DNA of 64,000 nucleotides from VXOI01 sp965197575 (GCA_965197575.1 OZ240214.1:2666001-2730000), one strand, 5' to 3'; positions 7,817-17,661 are shown, numbered from the stretch's first letter. Numbers and translations: made by a program. Notes: generated from the sequence alone by a model not told the origin.

Positions 7817-8995
7817 ATGGACTTGGCAATTCGTAACGTCAGACTGATTGACGGGACAGGGTCGGCTCCACGGCCCTCTGTGAGCGTGGAGGTATCGAAC
7901 GGAGCAATAGCCTGGATAGGAGAGGAATCGGCCCGGCCGAAACGGTCCGGGCACCAGGAGGACATCAACGGGCAGGGCTTGACCCTGATCCCCGGCCTGA
8001 TCGATTGCCACGAGCACTTCACGGGCGACGGCGGCATGGACGCCATGGAACGCCTGCTGAACGATACAGCCGAGGAATTCACGCTCAAAGCCGTGGGGAA
8101 CTGCCGCCGCGCGCTGATGTCCGGGGTCACTTCGGCCAGGGATGTTGGCGCCCGTTACGCCATCAACATCAATATTGCCCGACAATCCGCTGCAGGGGCT
8201 ATTTTAGGGCCGCGAATCATTGCTTCCGGAGAATGGTTCCAATTCCCGGGTACGTGGCCTGCCGGCCTTACCAGGACAACCGAAACGCCGGAGGAACTTC
8301 TGGAAGGCATTCAGGACATGATTGACAGGGGCGCCGGCCTTATCAAAGTGGGCGCCACGGGGTTTCGCCCTAGCGGCGAGCAGTTCGCCAGCATGAGCCA
8401 GGAGGCCATGGATGTCGCGGTGCGGGCAAGCCACGATGCGGGCCTCAAGATCGCCGCCCACTGTCACGGCTTCGAGGGGACCCGGTTGGCCGTGGAAGCC
8501 GGAATCGACTCCATCGAGCACGGCACCTATGTAGACCAGGCCACGGTCGAACTTATGGCGCAAAGGGGCACGTTCATGGTGCCCACCATGTCCACCTGGG
8601 ACGCCAGGGAGCGCTTGGCGACCCAGATGGGCTGGTCAAGGGACCAGATGGCCGAAATCTACGACCGCAAGGAAAACTCCATCGCCAGCTTCAAACGCGC
8701 CCTCCAAGCCGGGGTTCGCATCGCCACTGGCACCGACGCCGGGGGATCCCCCGCCCGCCACGGTTTTGTGGCCCGTGAAGTCGAGTTGATGGTCGAAAAC
8801 GGCATGACGCCCCAAGAGGCGCTGGAAGCGTCCACGCGCGTTGCCTCGGACCTCCTGGGCATTCAGGACCAGGCTGGCACCATTGAGGTTGGTAAGCAAG
8901 CTGATATGGTTCTCATAGACGGGGATCCCTTGTCAGACCCGGCTGCGCTCAGAAACGTCTGGGCAGTGTTCCAGAGCGGCAGGAGGATTCGCTGA
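7817..8995 (+). CDS. Amidohydrolase, imidazolonepropionase/prolidase-like
   Basis: A 392-aa metal-dependent hydrolase with a small N-terminal beta domain and a TIM barrel. Metal ligands are visible: H65 and H67 in DCHEHF, K177 in LIKVG (candidate carbamylated lysine), H215 or H217 in AHCHG, H235 in IEHGTY and D307 in TGTDAGG. The C-terminal GTIEVGKQADMVLIDGDPL closes the beta domain. This pattern is shared by Xaa-Pro dipeptidase-like and imidazolonepropionase-like members, so the substrate cannot be fixed from sequence. The ATG is preceded by GAGGAGG at good spacing. It stands alone, with an IS701 element downstream. Confidence 0.9.
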   Translation: MDLAIRNVRLIDGTGSAPRPSVSVEVSNGAIAWIGEESARPKRSGHQEDINGQGLTLIPGLIDCHEHFTGDGGMDAMERLLNDTAEEFTLKAVGNCRRALMSGVTSARDVGARYAININIARQSAAGAILGPRIIASGEWFQFPGTWPAGLTRTTETPEELLEGIQDMIDRGAGLIKVGATGFRPSGEQFASMSQEAMDVAVRASHDAGLKIAAHCHGFEGTRLAVEAGIDSIEHGTYVDQATVELMAQRGTFMVPTMSTWDARERLATQMGWSRDQMAEIYDRKENSIASFKRALQAGVRIATGTDAGGSPARHGFVAREVELMVENGMTPQEALEASTRVASDLLGIQDQAGTIEVGKQADMVLIDGDPLSDPAALRNVWAVFQSGRRIR

Positions 8996-9098
8996 TCAAC
9001 AGGCAGGGCAAGCCGTTCCTTGACGCGTCCGAACTGTCCTGGGGCTGGCCCAAGGTTGGGAGCGTTCGGCCGCGGAGGGTCAACCTGGGCGCAGGGAG

Positions 9099-10564
9099 CT
9101 AGTATTATAACGACGGGTTTAAGGAGGGACGCCTGATGCTTCCCGGCGGCAGGCGGCACGGCGTTTCTCGTGGGAGCGTTTCGCTCGCTCGTTGCGCCGC
9201 TGGACATCTTCCAGCCATTGCAGCAACTCACCCGGTCCGAACCGTTCCCGGGGCAGCATCTCCCGCACTACCCGGTACACCTGAGGGCGCGTGATCAGGG
9301 GCATCTTTTTCCCCCCAGTCCTGCTGCAGACCCAACAGAAACGCCCCGCCCAGCAGGCACATGGCCACGTGGTGATGCCACCCCGCCCATTTCCGGGTCT
9401 CGTACTCGTCCAGCCCGATGTCGCTCTTTTCGGTCTCGAATTCGGTTTCAATGCGCCACCGCGATCCTCCCACATGGGCCAGAGTCTCCAACGGGGTGTC
9501 CAAGGGAGCGTTCGACAGGTAGTAGCGGGGCTCGCTGCCGTCCAAATTCTGGCGGTAGATTGCCCAAGCCACTTCACCAGGCTTCCGGTCCCGGGTTTCC
9601 CGGACCCTCTGGGCGCCGAACCGGTAGGTCCGCAGTCCCTGGGACCCCTCCGCCACCGTAATCTCCCGCCACGACTCCTCCGGCAGCGCCAAGCTGCGCT
9701 CCGCCATGGTCAGGCGCTGTCCGCTGCGCAGTTTGGGCTGGCGGGGACGCCCGAATCCCTGATAGGCCGGCTCGATCCAGACAGGTTCCAGCGGCCAGAC
9801 CGTCATATCCGGCCGGACGTCCAGAACGTATTGCATCCCCTGTGCCGCCAGACCGTCCCGGAACGCCGGAGACATCCCGAAGGCATCGTCCCCAGCAACC
9901 TACCCGGCGCTAAGGCAACCCCGTGCCCGAGCCTGCTCCAGCATCTCCAGGGCCAGGTCCGTCTTCGACCGGTAACTCCGCCGATCCGCCGGCACACCCG
10001 CCGCCGCGCAGCGGCAGACATCGGAACTCCATGCCTTGGGTAGATACAGGCGTTTGTCCACCAGAGCCCGCCCGCGCGGTCCCACATGGGCCAGAAACAC
10101 TCCGGCCTGGCAGTTGGCTATCTTTCCCAACGCCCCGCAGTACTGCCGGGCCACCCCCACGGACTTGACGCCCTGCTTGGGGAAATCGCTGCCGTCGAAC
10201 ACCCACACCGCCAGCGGGTGCTCCAGCTTGGAACCCAGATACTCCTGCAGGCGGGCGATGACCGCGTCATCGTCCCAGCGAGCCTCGGTGAGAAAGCGCT
10301 GCATGGACCGGGCTGAGACCGGGACCATCTTGGACAGATTCTCGGCGTTGCGCCGCTCCTGGGACTGGACCAGCAGGCCCTGCAGATAATACTGGCTTTG
10401 CTCCCGCCACTGCTTGCGGCCGAAGGCCCCGGCGAAGTAGGTATGGAACTCCTGAAAGGCTTGGTAAACCCGCTCAAAGACTCCCGCCTCCATCGCCCCA
10501 CCTCCCAAAAGCCTCTGCTAACTCGCCAGTTATCTTACCCTACAACTCGTCGTTGTAATACTAG
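9099..10564 (-). mobile_element. IS701-family insertion sequence (decayed)
   Basis: An element of 1458 bp (9103-10560) flanked by CTAG at 9099-9102 and 10561-10564, the 4-bp duplication expected for IS701. The termini TATTATAACGACGGGTTT and AACTCGTCGTTGTAATA are imperfect inverted repeats. Its transposase is on the minus strand and carries two disabling changes. The same termini bound MITE A near 3 kb. Confidence 0.85.
9119..10493 (-). pseudogene. IS701-family transposase with amber codon and frameshift
   Basis: The start at 10493 has GGAGG 7 nt upstream. The protein shows VFDGSDFPKQGVKSVGVARQ and, later, GWHHHVAMCLLGGAFLLGL, the hallmarks of IS701 DDE transposases. An in-frame TAG near 9900 replaces what is probably the Trp of GWVAGDDAFG. 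Near 9310 the run GGGGGGAAAAA changes frame before the C-terminal KMPLITRPQVYRVVREML. The shift is +1, not the -1 direction used in programmed frameshifting, so both are read as inactivating mutations. Confidence 0.85.
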
Positions 10565-10667
10565 TGGCCCGAAGTATGAATTTATACGTCGGGATACCGG
10601 GTGGCGAGGCACAGCCAACGCGATGCCGTCGACGAAACGGTACGCCGGCGCGCGGCCCTTCGGGAGC

Positions 10668-12068
10668 CTAGATGCGGGGCCGGATGTTCTGGTTGTGGCT
10701 GAACAGGTTCGTCGGGTCGTACTTCTGCTTTAGCGCCGCCAGCCTCTGGAAGTTGTCCCCGAAGGCCGCCTGTATCGCCTCCTCCCCTTCCTCCGCCTCG
10801 GTGCCGACCTGGTTGATGTAGGCCCCTGAGGAGAAGGGCAACAATGCCGACGAAAAATCCCTGGCCCATCGGATGTGGACCTCAGACTCCCCTGGGTCCA
10901 GAAAGACCGCATTGGTGGCCCACTCGCACAGGGCGCCCCGGTGGCCGAAAGCGGTCTCGTTGACGGGTACGCGCCGGGAGGCGTTACCGAGATACTGGAA
11001 CAGGACGGACGAAAGCGGCGAGGTCACCCGGTCGAAATAGTCGAGCGCGACGTCCACCACATCGTCACTGACCTGACTAATGAAGTGGGACTTCAAGTAG
11101 TTCTGCCGTCCTTGGGGGGCCACCGCCAGCTTCTGGGCATCGGTGTATGACATGGGCCGCACGTCGTCGATCAATGGAGGGCCGAACTCCCGGAGCGGTC
11201 GGATGAACCGCTCCCCCTCTTCGATGGGGCCGTGATAGCAGAGCAGAATGCTGCACGCCCTTCCGCCACCCTCAGGGAGAGTCATCAGAAAGGTGATGAG
11301 GTTCAGCTCGTCGGGCATATCGTCGGTCAACTCGTTGACCAGGGCGAAGAACTCCCTCACTTTGTCGAACGGGTAGAACAGGAAGCCGGCCAGCACCTCA
11401 GGGCCAACAGGGTGCAGCCGGTACTCGAGAGAGGTGACGACGCCGAAGTTGCCTCCGCCACCCCGGAGGCCCCAGAATAAGTCGGGGTTCTCCTCGGCGC
11501 TGGCGGTGAGCGAGCGTCCGCCGGCGGTGACAACATCGGCCGAAATCAGGTTGTCGCAGCTCAGGCCGTGATTGCCGGACAGCCATCCGATGCCGCCGCC
11601 CAGCGTAAGACCGGCGATGCCGGTGTCCACGTCGGTCCCTCCGGGCGCGGCGAGTCCGAAGGCCTGGGTCTCGTGATCGAAGGCTCCCCACTTTGTCCCG
11701 CCCTGGGCCCGGACCGTTTTGGCCGCCGGATCGACGCGGACGCCGGTCATCGGGGAGAGGTCGATCATCAGCCCGTCGTTGCAAACGCTATTGCCCGGGA
11801 AGTTGTGGCCGCCGCCGCGCACCGAAATCAGCAGGCCGTTCTCCTTGGCGAAGTTGACCGAGTTGATCACGTCGGCCGTTCCGCTGCAGCGGGCGATCAG
11901 GGCGGGCCGCTTGTCGATCATGGCGTTCCAGATCCGTCGCGCGCCGTCGTACCCAGCGTCGCCGGGGCGCAGCGACTCCCCGTGCAGGCTGCCCCTGAAG
12001 TCCTCGGCTGCCGCCTCGCTGATGACGGCGTAGCCGCCGGAAAGGGTCGCAATATTCAGGTCTGCCAT
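10668..12068 (-). CDS. FAD-linked oxidase, PCMH domain with berberine-bridge (BBE) C-terminus
   Basis: A 466-aa flavoenzyme. The FAD-binding PCMH domain contains RGGGHNFPG, whose His is the usual 8-alpha FAD attachment site, and GGTDVDTGIAGLTLGGGIGWL. The cysteine that gives a second covalent bond in bicovalent enzymes is absent there, so single covalent attachment is expected. The C-terminus KYDPTNLFSHNQNI is the BBE signature. These enzymes oxidise alcohols or sugars using O2; the substrate is unknown. No signal peptide is seen, so it is probably cytoplasmic. The ATG at 12068 follows GGAGGGCAGACGT. Confidence 0.9.
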   Translation of the reverse strand: MADLNIATLSGGYAVISEAAAEDFRGSLHGESLRPGDAGYDGARRIWNAMIDKRPALIARCSGTADVINSVNFAKENGLLISVRGGGHNFPGNSVCNDGLMIDLSPMTGVRVDPAAKTVRAQGGTKWGAFDHETQAFGLAAPGGTDVDTGIAGLTLGGGIGWLSGNHGLSCDNLISADVVTAGGRSLTASAEENPDLFWGLRGGGGNFGVVTSLEYRLHPVGPEVLAGFLFYPFDKVREFFALVNELTDDMPDELNLITFLMTLPEGGGRACSILLCYHGPIEEGERFIRPLREFGPPLIDDVRPMSYTDAQKLAVAPQGRQNYLKSHFISQVSDDVVDVALDYFDRVTSPLSSVLFQYLGNASRRVPVNETAFGHRGALCEWATNAVFLDPGESEVHIRWARDFSSALLPFSSGAYINQVGTEAEEGEEAIQAAFGDNFQRLAALKQKYDPTNLFSHNQNIRPRI

Positions 12069-12238
12069 ACGTCTGCCCTCCTACCTGCTTTTCGACGCCC
12101 CTGGATATTCTCTAACAATGATGGCCGGCCGCCGTGGCCCCCCGACCGTAGTAAAGCAACATCTCATCGCCCATATTCCCTCCGCGACTCCCGCCGGGCG
12201 GTTTGGCGATGGCTCGACGGGAGTCGCCTTATGCGTTA

Positions 12239-12736
12239 CTACAGGTTGCACCAGTCGGGCGCACGCTGACGAAAGGTGTTCATCAGATTCTCTATGCCGT
12301 CGTTATACGTTATGCTCTCTTTCCAAGCCACTTGGTAAGCGTTCAATCTTTTTGACCATTGCATCAAACCCTGTGTCGTGAACAATACGTCCCGCGGAAT
12401 CTTCACAACGCTGCGAACGGTGTAACCGTGGTCAAATATCACTACAATCACAAACTCAAAATCGTAGGGTTGTCTGATAGGGCTTGAGCGCAACCGGCCC
12501 GGCGACTTGATCCCCTTTATCTGGTAACGGGTGCCGCTGCTATCTGTGGCGTCAAACCCTGGCTGAATGGTTTCTGCGAGTGTCAAATCAAGACACGCGC
12601 TAACCAGCAATTCCGCAATATCGCCAACGGGGAGGTTCCTTGTCCTGACCGCCTTCAATTCCAGCAAGCCGCTCATGGCTGCATCGATTATGCGGAGCAA
12701 CTCCCGAACCTCGGGCAAATTCGGCCTATCGTCCAT
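12239..12736 (-). CDS. DUF6998-like protein, possible PD-(D/E)XK fold
   Basis: A 165-aa protein. It carries RNLPVGDIAELLVSACLDL followed by GFDATDSSGTRYQIKGI, which matches my recollection of the DUF6998 pattern and looks like a restriction-endonuclease-type core: an acidic residue in FDATD and Q-x-K on the next strand. The hydrophobic strand FEFVIVVIFD follows. No methyltransferase or other defence gene is adjacent. Nuclease activity is inference. Confidence 0.6.
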   Translation of the reverse strand: MDDRPNLPEVRELLRIIDAAMSGLLELKAVRTRNLPVGDIAELLVSACLDLTLAETIQPGFDATDSSGTRYQIKGIKSPGRLRSSPIRQPYDFEFVIVVIFDHGYTVRSVVKIPRDVLFTTQGLMQWSKRLNAYQVAWKESITYNDGIENLMNTFRQRAPDWCNL

Positions 12737-12919
12737 CGTGCTACTTCCGTCGGTTTGCCCGGGAGCGGCCCCGAGGCCGCCCCATTCGGGGATTGTTCTC
12801 GTTCCGCTAATCCAGCGGTACCGTCATTTGCTTCCAAGGGATAGCGTATGAGAGAGGGGTATCCAATGAGTGGTGTCCCCTGCAAGCAAACGAAACGCCC
12901 CAGAAAGTTGATGGCGAAG

Positions 12920-14074
12920 CTACCCGGGTATCCCCAGGGCCTTTCTCACCGCTCCGCCAATGGGTGTCAGCGGGCTTTCTTCGGGAGGGCCGTGGGGGAC
13001 CATGCGGTTATGGTGAATAGCAACCGCCAGCCGGTGCTGAGGATCGGCCCAGCCCAGACAGCCGCCGGCCCCGTTGTGGCCGAAAGCCAGGCGGTTGCTG
13101 CCCATGGCGCCCATGCCGGGACTACCGGCGAAGTGGAAGCCTCCGATGGTCCCATGATGGGGTCTGCCACTCACCTGGTCGTAATCGCTGGGGGGACGGG
13201 GTATATGGAAGGTCCGCACCCGGTCCTCGGAAAGAAGGCGCACGCCGTCCAGCTCACCGCCATTGGCCAGCATAGCGTAGAACCGGGCTTGGCTCCGCGC
13301 ATTCATGATCCCTTGGGCTCCGGGGATACAAGCCTGGCGCACATCAGAGCGGCCAAACACCTCCTGGTTAGTCCCCACCACCGGCGGAGAGGCCCGAAAC
13401 CGCAGAGAATCGGGAGGGATGCCCGGAGCGCCGGAGGGGACTTCCGGTAAATTGGTAAGTTTAGCCACCCGGGGCTCAACCTCGGGTGGAATTCCGGCCC
13501 ACAGGCCGGTGATGCCCAGGGGTTGGCAGATTTCTTCCTGGATGAACTGACCGAAGGGCCGGTGCATCGGATCGGTACGACGCACGACCTCGCCTACCAC
13601 CCAGCCAAAGGTGTAGGCCATGTAGCCGCTTCGGGTTCCCGGCTCAAAGAGTGGATGCATCTCCGCGATCTGCCCCACCATCCAGTCCCAGTCGCACATC
13701 AACTCCGGAGTGACTCCCACGGGCATCAGGGGGACCCCGATGCGATGGGTCAACGCATCGAACACCGTGCCTTTGTCTTTGCCGTGCTTGCCGAATTCGG
13801 GCCAGTATTTGGCCACCGGCTGGTAGTAGTCCACCAGCCCCCGCTCCGCCTGAATGTGGAGCGCTGTTGCCGTCATCGCCTTTATATTGGAAAACACCGG
13901 GAAGAGGGTGTCGCCATCAACTTCCCGGCCGGTGGTTTCATCAGCCAACCCTCCCCACTGGTCGATGACCAATTCGCTGTCCAGGTAAGCTGCGACCTGA
14001 ACCCCGATTTCCCCGCGTTCTCCAATGGCGACGTCGATAGCTTCCTGTACGATACTCTTCGGACTCTCCGCCAT
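12920..14074 (-). CDS. Serine hydrolase of the beta-lactamase/EstB family
   Basis: A 384-aa protein with the SxxK active-site tetrad S62-N-I-K65 in VFSNIKAMTA, a YMAYTFGWVVGEV segment in the position of the Tyr motif, and HNGAGG near the C-terminus in place of KTG. This pattern fits class-C-like esterases and peptidases rather than true beta-lactamases. No signal peptide is visible, suggesting a cytoplasmic esterase. The ATG at 14074 is preferred because GAGAGG lies 6 nt upstream; an upstream in-frame start adds a weak extension. The formamidase gene is 75 bp upstream on the same strand, so the two may be co-transcribed. Confidence 0.88.
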   Translation of the reverse strand: MAESPKSIVQEAIDVAIGERGEIGVQVAAYLDSELVIDQWGGLADETTGREVDGDTLFPVFSNIKAMTATALHIQAERGLVDYYQPVAKYWPEFGKHGKDKGTVFDALTHRIGVPLMPVGVTPELMCDWDWMVGQIAEMHPLFEPGTRSGYMAYTFGWVVGEVVRRTDPMHRPFGQFIQEEICQPLGITGLWAGIPPEVEPRVAKLTNLPEVPSGAPGIPPDSLRFRASPPVVGTNQEVFGRSDVRQACIPGAQGIMNARSQARFYAMLANGGELDGVRLLSEDRVRTFHIPRPPSDYDQVSGRPHHGTIGGFHFAGSPGMGAMGSNRLAFGHNGAGGCLGWADPQHRLAVAIHHNRMVPHGPPEESPLTPIGGAVRKALGIPG

Positions 14075-14149
14075 AGCTGCACCTCTCTGTAGTCGGTCCT
14101 TGTTGGTCGCCAATCTGCCGAGCCCGGGTTGTCAGGCCGTGGCAGGACC

Positions 14150-15346
14150 TTATTCGCTCGGCAAAATTCCTTGATCAAAAATGTCCAGCGGCAGATACAA
14201 GGTAACGCAGGCATTGGGTACGTCGGTGATTCCACTGATGCGGAGCTCTATCGGAGCGACGCTCAATAGAGTGTACGCTTGCTCTCCGGTGTAGCCGAAG
14301 TTGGTCAGGTGGTCAATGGCTTGCAGCATCGCTTCCCGAGCGGCCATGGTGCAATCGTTGAAAGCCTGCTGGCTGCCCCGGAAGTTGAAGCCGGTGAAGG
14401 TCAGATACCGGTTGCCAAACTGGGGTTCGACCGGGCCCGGTTGAAACATTGGAGTGCGGACGTTGTACTTCGTGGCCCCTCCTTTGATGAGGCCCGCCCG
14501 CAGCCAGGTCACGCCATCCATCTCGATGGCGTTCCAGGTCGCTTCGCCATCGCCCTCGGCAAAATGCAGGTCGCCAACGGAGAGCAGGGCCCCTGGCACG
14601 AATACCGGGAAATATATCCTGGAGCCGCTGGAAAGGTTCTTGATGTCAACGTTGCCGCCGTTTTCCCGTGGCGGCACCGTCCTGGCGGCTTCTGCCGCCA
14701 TCGAAGCATGTTGCGCCGGACCAACGCCGCGAAACAACGCGGTCGCGGCGTGGGGCGGGTAGGCCCGCTCGTCCGCAGCCAACGGGGCTTCCCGCTCGTT
14801 CCACCGGGCCAGCATCTCATGCGACGGCGCCACGCCGATCACTCCCGGATGGGGCAATGCGGGAATGCGCACTCCGGGGATGTGCCGGGACTCGGCATAG
14901 ACGTTGCCTCTCATGTACCAGACCGACTTATAGGCCTCGGGGTAAACGTCCCGTAATATGCCCCCGATCTCAGGGATAACACAGGAGTAGCCTACTCCGC
15001 TCAGGGGGGACAGCTCCAGGAGGTCCACCACCAGCAGGTCGCCGGGCTCGGCGCCTCGCACCGCCACTGGCCCCGCCAACGGATGCACCCGGGTCAAGTC
15101 CATGGCGGCCACGTCAGCGGTGCTATCGTCGTCCCGGAGTTGATAGTCGTCGTAACCCGGTGACTCCAGGATCACCTCGCCGCCGGGTTCAATCTCGATC
15201 AGCGGCGGAATGTCCGGGTGCCATCGGTTATGACCGACGTTCCGCTGTCCGGATAGGGGCATACCCACTTCACACCGGACTCGGGGCGCTCCCAGGTCCC
15301 GGTCTTCAAATCGAGAAACCCCCGAGCTGGAGAAGCCTGTGGCCAT
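14150..15346 (-). CDS. Acetamidase/formamidase family amide hydrolase
   Basis: A 398-aa member of the FmdA/AmdA family, which hydrolyses short amides to ammonia and carboxylate. Visible family features include GHNRWHPDIPPLIEIEPGGEV, the VHPLAGPV loop, GGNVDIKNL and VPGALLSVGDLHFAEGDGE. The ATG at 15346 is chosen because GAGGA lies about 6 nt upstream; in-frame starts at 15361 and 15382 are possible. It lies directly upstream of the serine hydrolase gene. Confidence 0.93.
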   Translation of the reverse strand: MATGFSSSGVSRFEDRDLGAPRVRCEVGMPLSGQRNVGHNRWHPDIPPLIEIEPGGEVILESPGYDDYQLRDDDSTADVAAMDLTRVHPLAGPVAVRGAEPGDLLVVDLLELSPLSGVGYSCVIPEIGGILRDVYPEAYKSVWYMRGNVYAESRHIPGVRIPALPHPGVIGVAPSHEMLARWNEREAPLAADERAYPPHAATALFRGVGPAQHASMAAEAARTVPPRENGGNVDIKNLSSGSRIYFPVFVPGALLSVGDLHFAEGDGEATWNAIEMDGVTWLRAGLIKGGATKYNVRTPMFQPGPVEPQFGNRYLTFTGFNFRGSQQAFNDCTMAAREAMLQAIDHLTNFGYTGEQAYTLLSVAPIELRISGITDVPNACVTLYLPLDIFDQGILPSE

Positions 15347-15449
15347 CTCATTCCTCGTCATTGGATTTGCGGCACGTAGCACTATACAGCCGTGTGCTGC
15401 GAATAACCAACTTCAGAGGCAAGGCCTATTCTCTCGGGGTAAAATGCCC

Positions 15450-15785
15450 TCAAACCGTCATTCCGGCGCAGGCCGGGATCCAGATAGGTTCGGTGAAGGC
15501 ACGGTCGACTCTTGTCGAGGCTCCCTGGCTCCCGGCTTTCGCCGGGAAGACGGGTTGGTTACGACGGACGATGGTAGCGGGAACGAAAAGACCCTCCTCT
15601 CTCAGATAACTGTTGAATCGGGGTCTGCGGAGGACCTCGTTCAGCTCAGCCAGCGTGGCAAGAGAGATAAGCGAGGCGCCTTGCTCTAGGACTTGGTCAA
15701 ACGCTCGCCGTGGCGTGGACCGTGGCAACAGTGCGGCGCTGACCGTTACGTTGGTATCCAGCACGGCCCGCACATTTCTCGTCAC
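15450..15785 (-). pseudogene. PIN-domain toxin, C-terminus replaced by a palindromic repeat
   Basis: It begins MTRNVRAVLDTNVTVSALL-like (GTG start at 15785) with the first PIN acidic residue in LDTNV, then LATLAELNEVLRRPRF with the conserved Glu, as in COG1569 toxins. After about 70 residues homology ends. The remaining codons read FPAKAGSQ...WIPACAGMT, which is translated REP sequence (15456-15552), not protein. The later catalytic acids of the PIN fold are missing, so it is predicted inactive. Confidence 0.75.
15456..15552. repeat. REP-like palindromic unit inserted in the PIN gene
   Basis: CGTCATTCCGGCGCAGG...ATCCAG at one side and CTGG...CCCGGCTTTCGCCGGGAAGACG at the other form a long imperfect inverted repeat. 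It is related to 7546-7603 and occupies the 3' part of the toxin gene. Confidence 0.75.
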
Positions 15786-16005
15786 GCAAGAGATTCTCCA
15801 GAATCTCCGGCGTCAGACTGCGGGCCTCGGCCGCCTTGCCGATCTCATCCATGACTGTCTGCAGCGGCCTGCCCGGCTTGGCTGTCAGTTCCTGCAGCCG
15901 GAAGCTGAGCAGAAGTTGCAACTTCTGCTGCTCGCTGGGAGAGGCCTCGGCAAAGGCTCTCGCTGCCGCCTCGTCCACCTCGATGGTGATGTTCGCAGTT
16001 CCCAC
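15697..16005 (-). CDS. Antitoxin-like partner of the PIN toxin, frame run-on at C-terminus
   Basis: A 102-aa protein starting at GTG 16005 (GAGAGGA upstream), beginning VGTANITIEVDEAAARAFAEASP and continuing EQQKLQLLLSFRL...VMDEIGKAAEARSLTPEILENLLRDE. Relatives of this short antitoxin normally end at about the LRDE position. Here no stop occurs and the frame runs 29 codons into the toxin gene, which starts in another frame within the same sequence. The loss of the stop agrees with decay of the pair. The antitoxin proper looks intact. Confidence 0.65.
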   Translation of the reverse strand: MGTANITIEVDEAAARAFAEASPSEQQKLQLLLSFRLQELTAKPGRPLQTVMDEIGKAAEARSLTPEILENLLRDEKCAGRAGYQRNGQRRTVATVHATASV

Positions 16006-16215
16006 GCTCTTTCCTCTCGATAGTCCTTGCCCCACTGGAAGATTATCTCAACCCGGCCCAAAAACGCTATTCAAGGCGGCAGGGTTTACGCCTCTGTTGA
16101 AACGGCCGTCGACGACGACCAGTTCTACGGCGACCTACCCGGGCTTCTCTTACCGAGCGCACCTCGGACAAGTGTAGGGCTTAGCCCGAATCCACCGAAG
16201 GGATAGGTGTTGAGG

Positions 16216-17661
16216 GTAACTGTTCAGAGTCGATGAGGCGAATTTAGCGAGCCCACGGTTCCGCTGAAAAACACTGGCGCCCAAGGCGTGGTTGTGGCAT
16301 AAAAGGACAATGGAAACGGGACTGGACCTGACCAAGGCGAGCCGGGAAACCCTGCTGGCAGTGATAGCGGAGCTGCAGGACACCAATGCCGAACTGCGGC
16401 AGTGGGTGGAGAGCTTGGAGGCCCGGCTGTCCGCCGCCGGTCCAAGGGTTGGGATGCCGGGCCACAAGCCGGCCGCCAGGCGCAAGAAGATGCCGGAGCA
16501 GGAGAAGAAACCGCGCCGGAAGCGTCCCCACGGCTTTGCCCGGCCGCGGATGAAAGCCACCCGGCGGGTGGTCCACGCCCCGGGGTCCTGCCCCGAATGC
16601 CATACCACCCTGAGCGGGGGTTGGGTGCAGCGGACCAGAGAAGTCATCGAACTTCCGGCGGCGCCGGTGGAGGTCACAGAACACGTCTTCATAGCCCGGA
16701 CGTGTCCCCTGTGCCGGAAACGGCGGCTGCCCCAGGACCCTCTGCAAGGTCTGGCCGCGGGCCGTCAACGTCTTGGAGCCAACCTGGTGAGCCTGATCGT
16801 GACCCTGCGGGAAGAGGGCCGGCTGCCCGTAAGGACCATCCAATGGTATCTGCGAACGGTGCATCAGTTGAAACTGAGCCTTGGGGCCATCGTCCGTGCC
16901 GTCCACCAGGTTGCCAGGCAAGCAGGACCGGAAGTGGGCGGGATTCTGGAGCGCATCCGTAGCAGTCCGGTAGTGCACGCTGACGAGACCGGCTGGCGGG
17001 AGAACGGGGTCAACGGCTACGTCTGGACCTTCAGCACAGCCACGGAGCGGTACTTCCTGCGCCGTGGCCGGGGCGGGGAGGTGGTGGATGAGGTCTTGGG
17101 AGAGTCCTTCGCAGGGATTCTGGTGAGCGACTTCTACGTGGCCTACCACCACTACCCCGGACTCAAACAGAGATGTTGGGCCCACCTGCTGCGGGACATC
17201 CACAAACTGAAGGAGTTGTACCCGGAAGACCCGGTCCTGGCGAAGTGGGCCTTGGGAGTGCAGCGGCTTCACGCCAAGGCCCGGGGGTGGGCTTCAGCGG
17301 GGAGACGGCCGCCGTCCCGCGGGCAGTTGGCGTTGGAGAAGCGGTTGCTGAAGCTGTGCCGTCCTTTCCTGGAAGACCCGTTGGCGGTGCAGGCCAAGCT
17401 CTGCCGGCGGATGGAACGGCACATCAAGGAACTGTTCGTCTTCGTGTCCCACCCGGAGGCTCCATCGGACAACAACGCCGCAGAACGGAGCCTGCGTCAT
17501 CTGGTGATCAGCCGGAAAATCAGCGGCGGAACCCGCTCGGAACAAGGCAGCGGCAGCAAAATGGCCCTGGCATCCCTCTTTGGAACCTGGCGGGCCCGGG
17601 GCCTAAATCCCCTATTGGAATGCCGCAGGCTCTTGCTTTCCCCTCAACTCTGAACAGTTAC
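16216..17661 (+). mobile_element. Intact IS66-family element (single-gene type)
   Basis: A 1446-bp element bounded by GTAACTGTTCAGAG and CTCTGAACAGTTAC, with a perfect 8-bp target duplication TGTTGAGG at 16208-16215 and 17662-17669, as expected for IS66. It carries only tnpC, with no tnpA/tnpB, like the ISBst12-type subgroup. It lies in the left non-coding part of the IS1380 element, so it is younger than that insertion. Confidence 0.93.
16310..17653 (+). CDS. IS66-family transposase TnpC
   Basis: A 447-aa transposase. An N-terminal coiled coil (LLAVIAELQDTNAELRQWVESL) is followed by a basic Pro-rich linker, a CPEC...CPLC zinc-finger-like segment (about residues 90-135), and the DDE catalytic core with VVHADETGWREN, then SDFYVAYHHYPGLKQRCWAHLLRD and SDNNAAERSLR with the final Glu. 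The frame is intact and the element has perfect ends, so it may be active. The ATG at 16310 is preferred to the upstream TTG. Confidence 0.93.
   Translation: METGLDLTKASRETLLAVIAELQDTNAELRQWVESLEARLSAAGPRVGMPGHKPAARRKKMPEQEKKPRRKRPHGFARPRMKATRRVVHAPGSCPECHTTLSGGWVQRTREVIELPAAPVEVTEHVFIARTCPLCRKRRLPQDPLQGLAAGRQRLGANLVSLIVTLREEGRLPVRTIQWYLRTVHQLKLSLGAIVRAVHQVARQAGPEVGGILERIRSSPVVHADETGWRENGVNGYVWTFSTATERYFLRRGRGGEVVDEVLGESFAGILVSDFYVAYHHYPGLKQRCWAHLLRDIHKLKELYPEDPVLAKWALGVQRLHAKARGWASAGRRPPSRGQLALEKRLLKLCRPFLEDPLAVQAKLCRRMERHIKELFVFVSHPEAPSDNNAAERSLRHLVISRKISGGTRSEQGSGSKMALASLFGTWRARGLNPLLECRRLLLSPQL

Noticed and set aside
9300..9320. Programmed frameshift signal GGGGGGAAAAAG in the IS701 transposase
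   Set aside because: The required shift is +1 relative to the main frame, not -1, and the gene also has an amber codon, so simple mutation is more likely.
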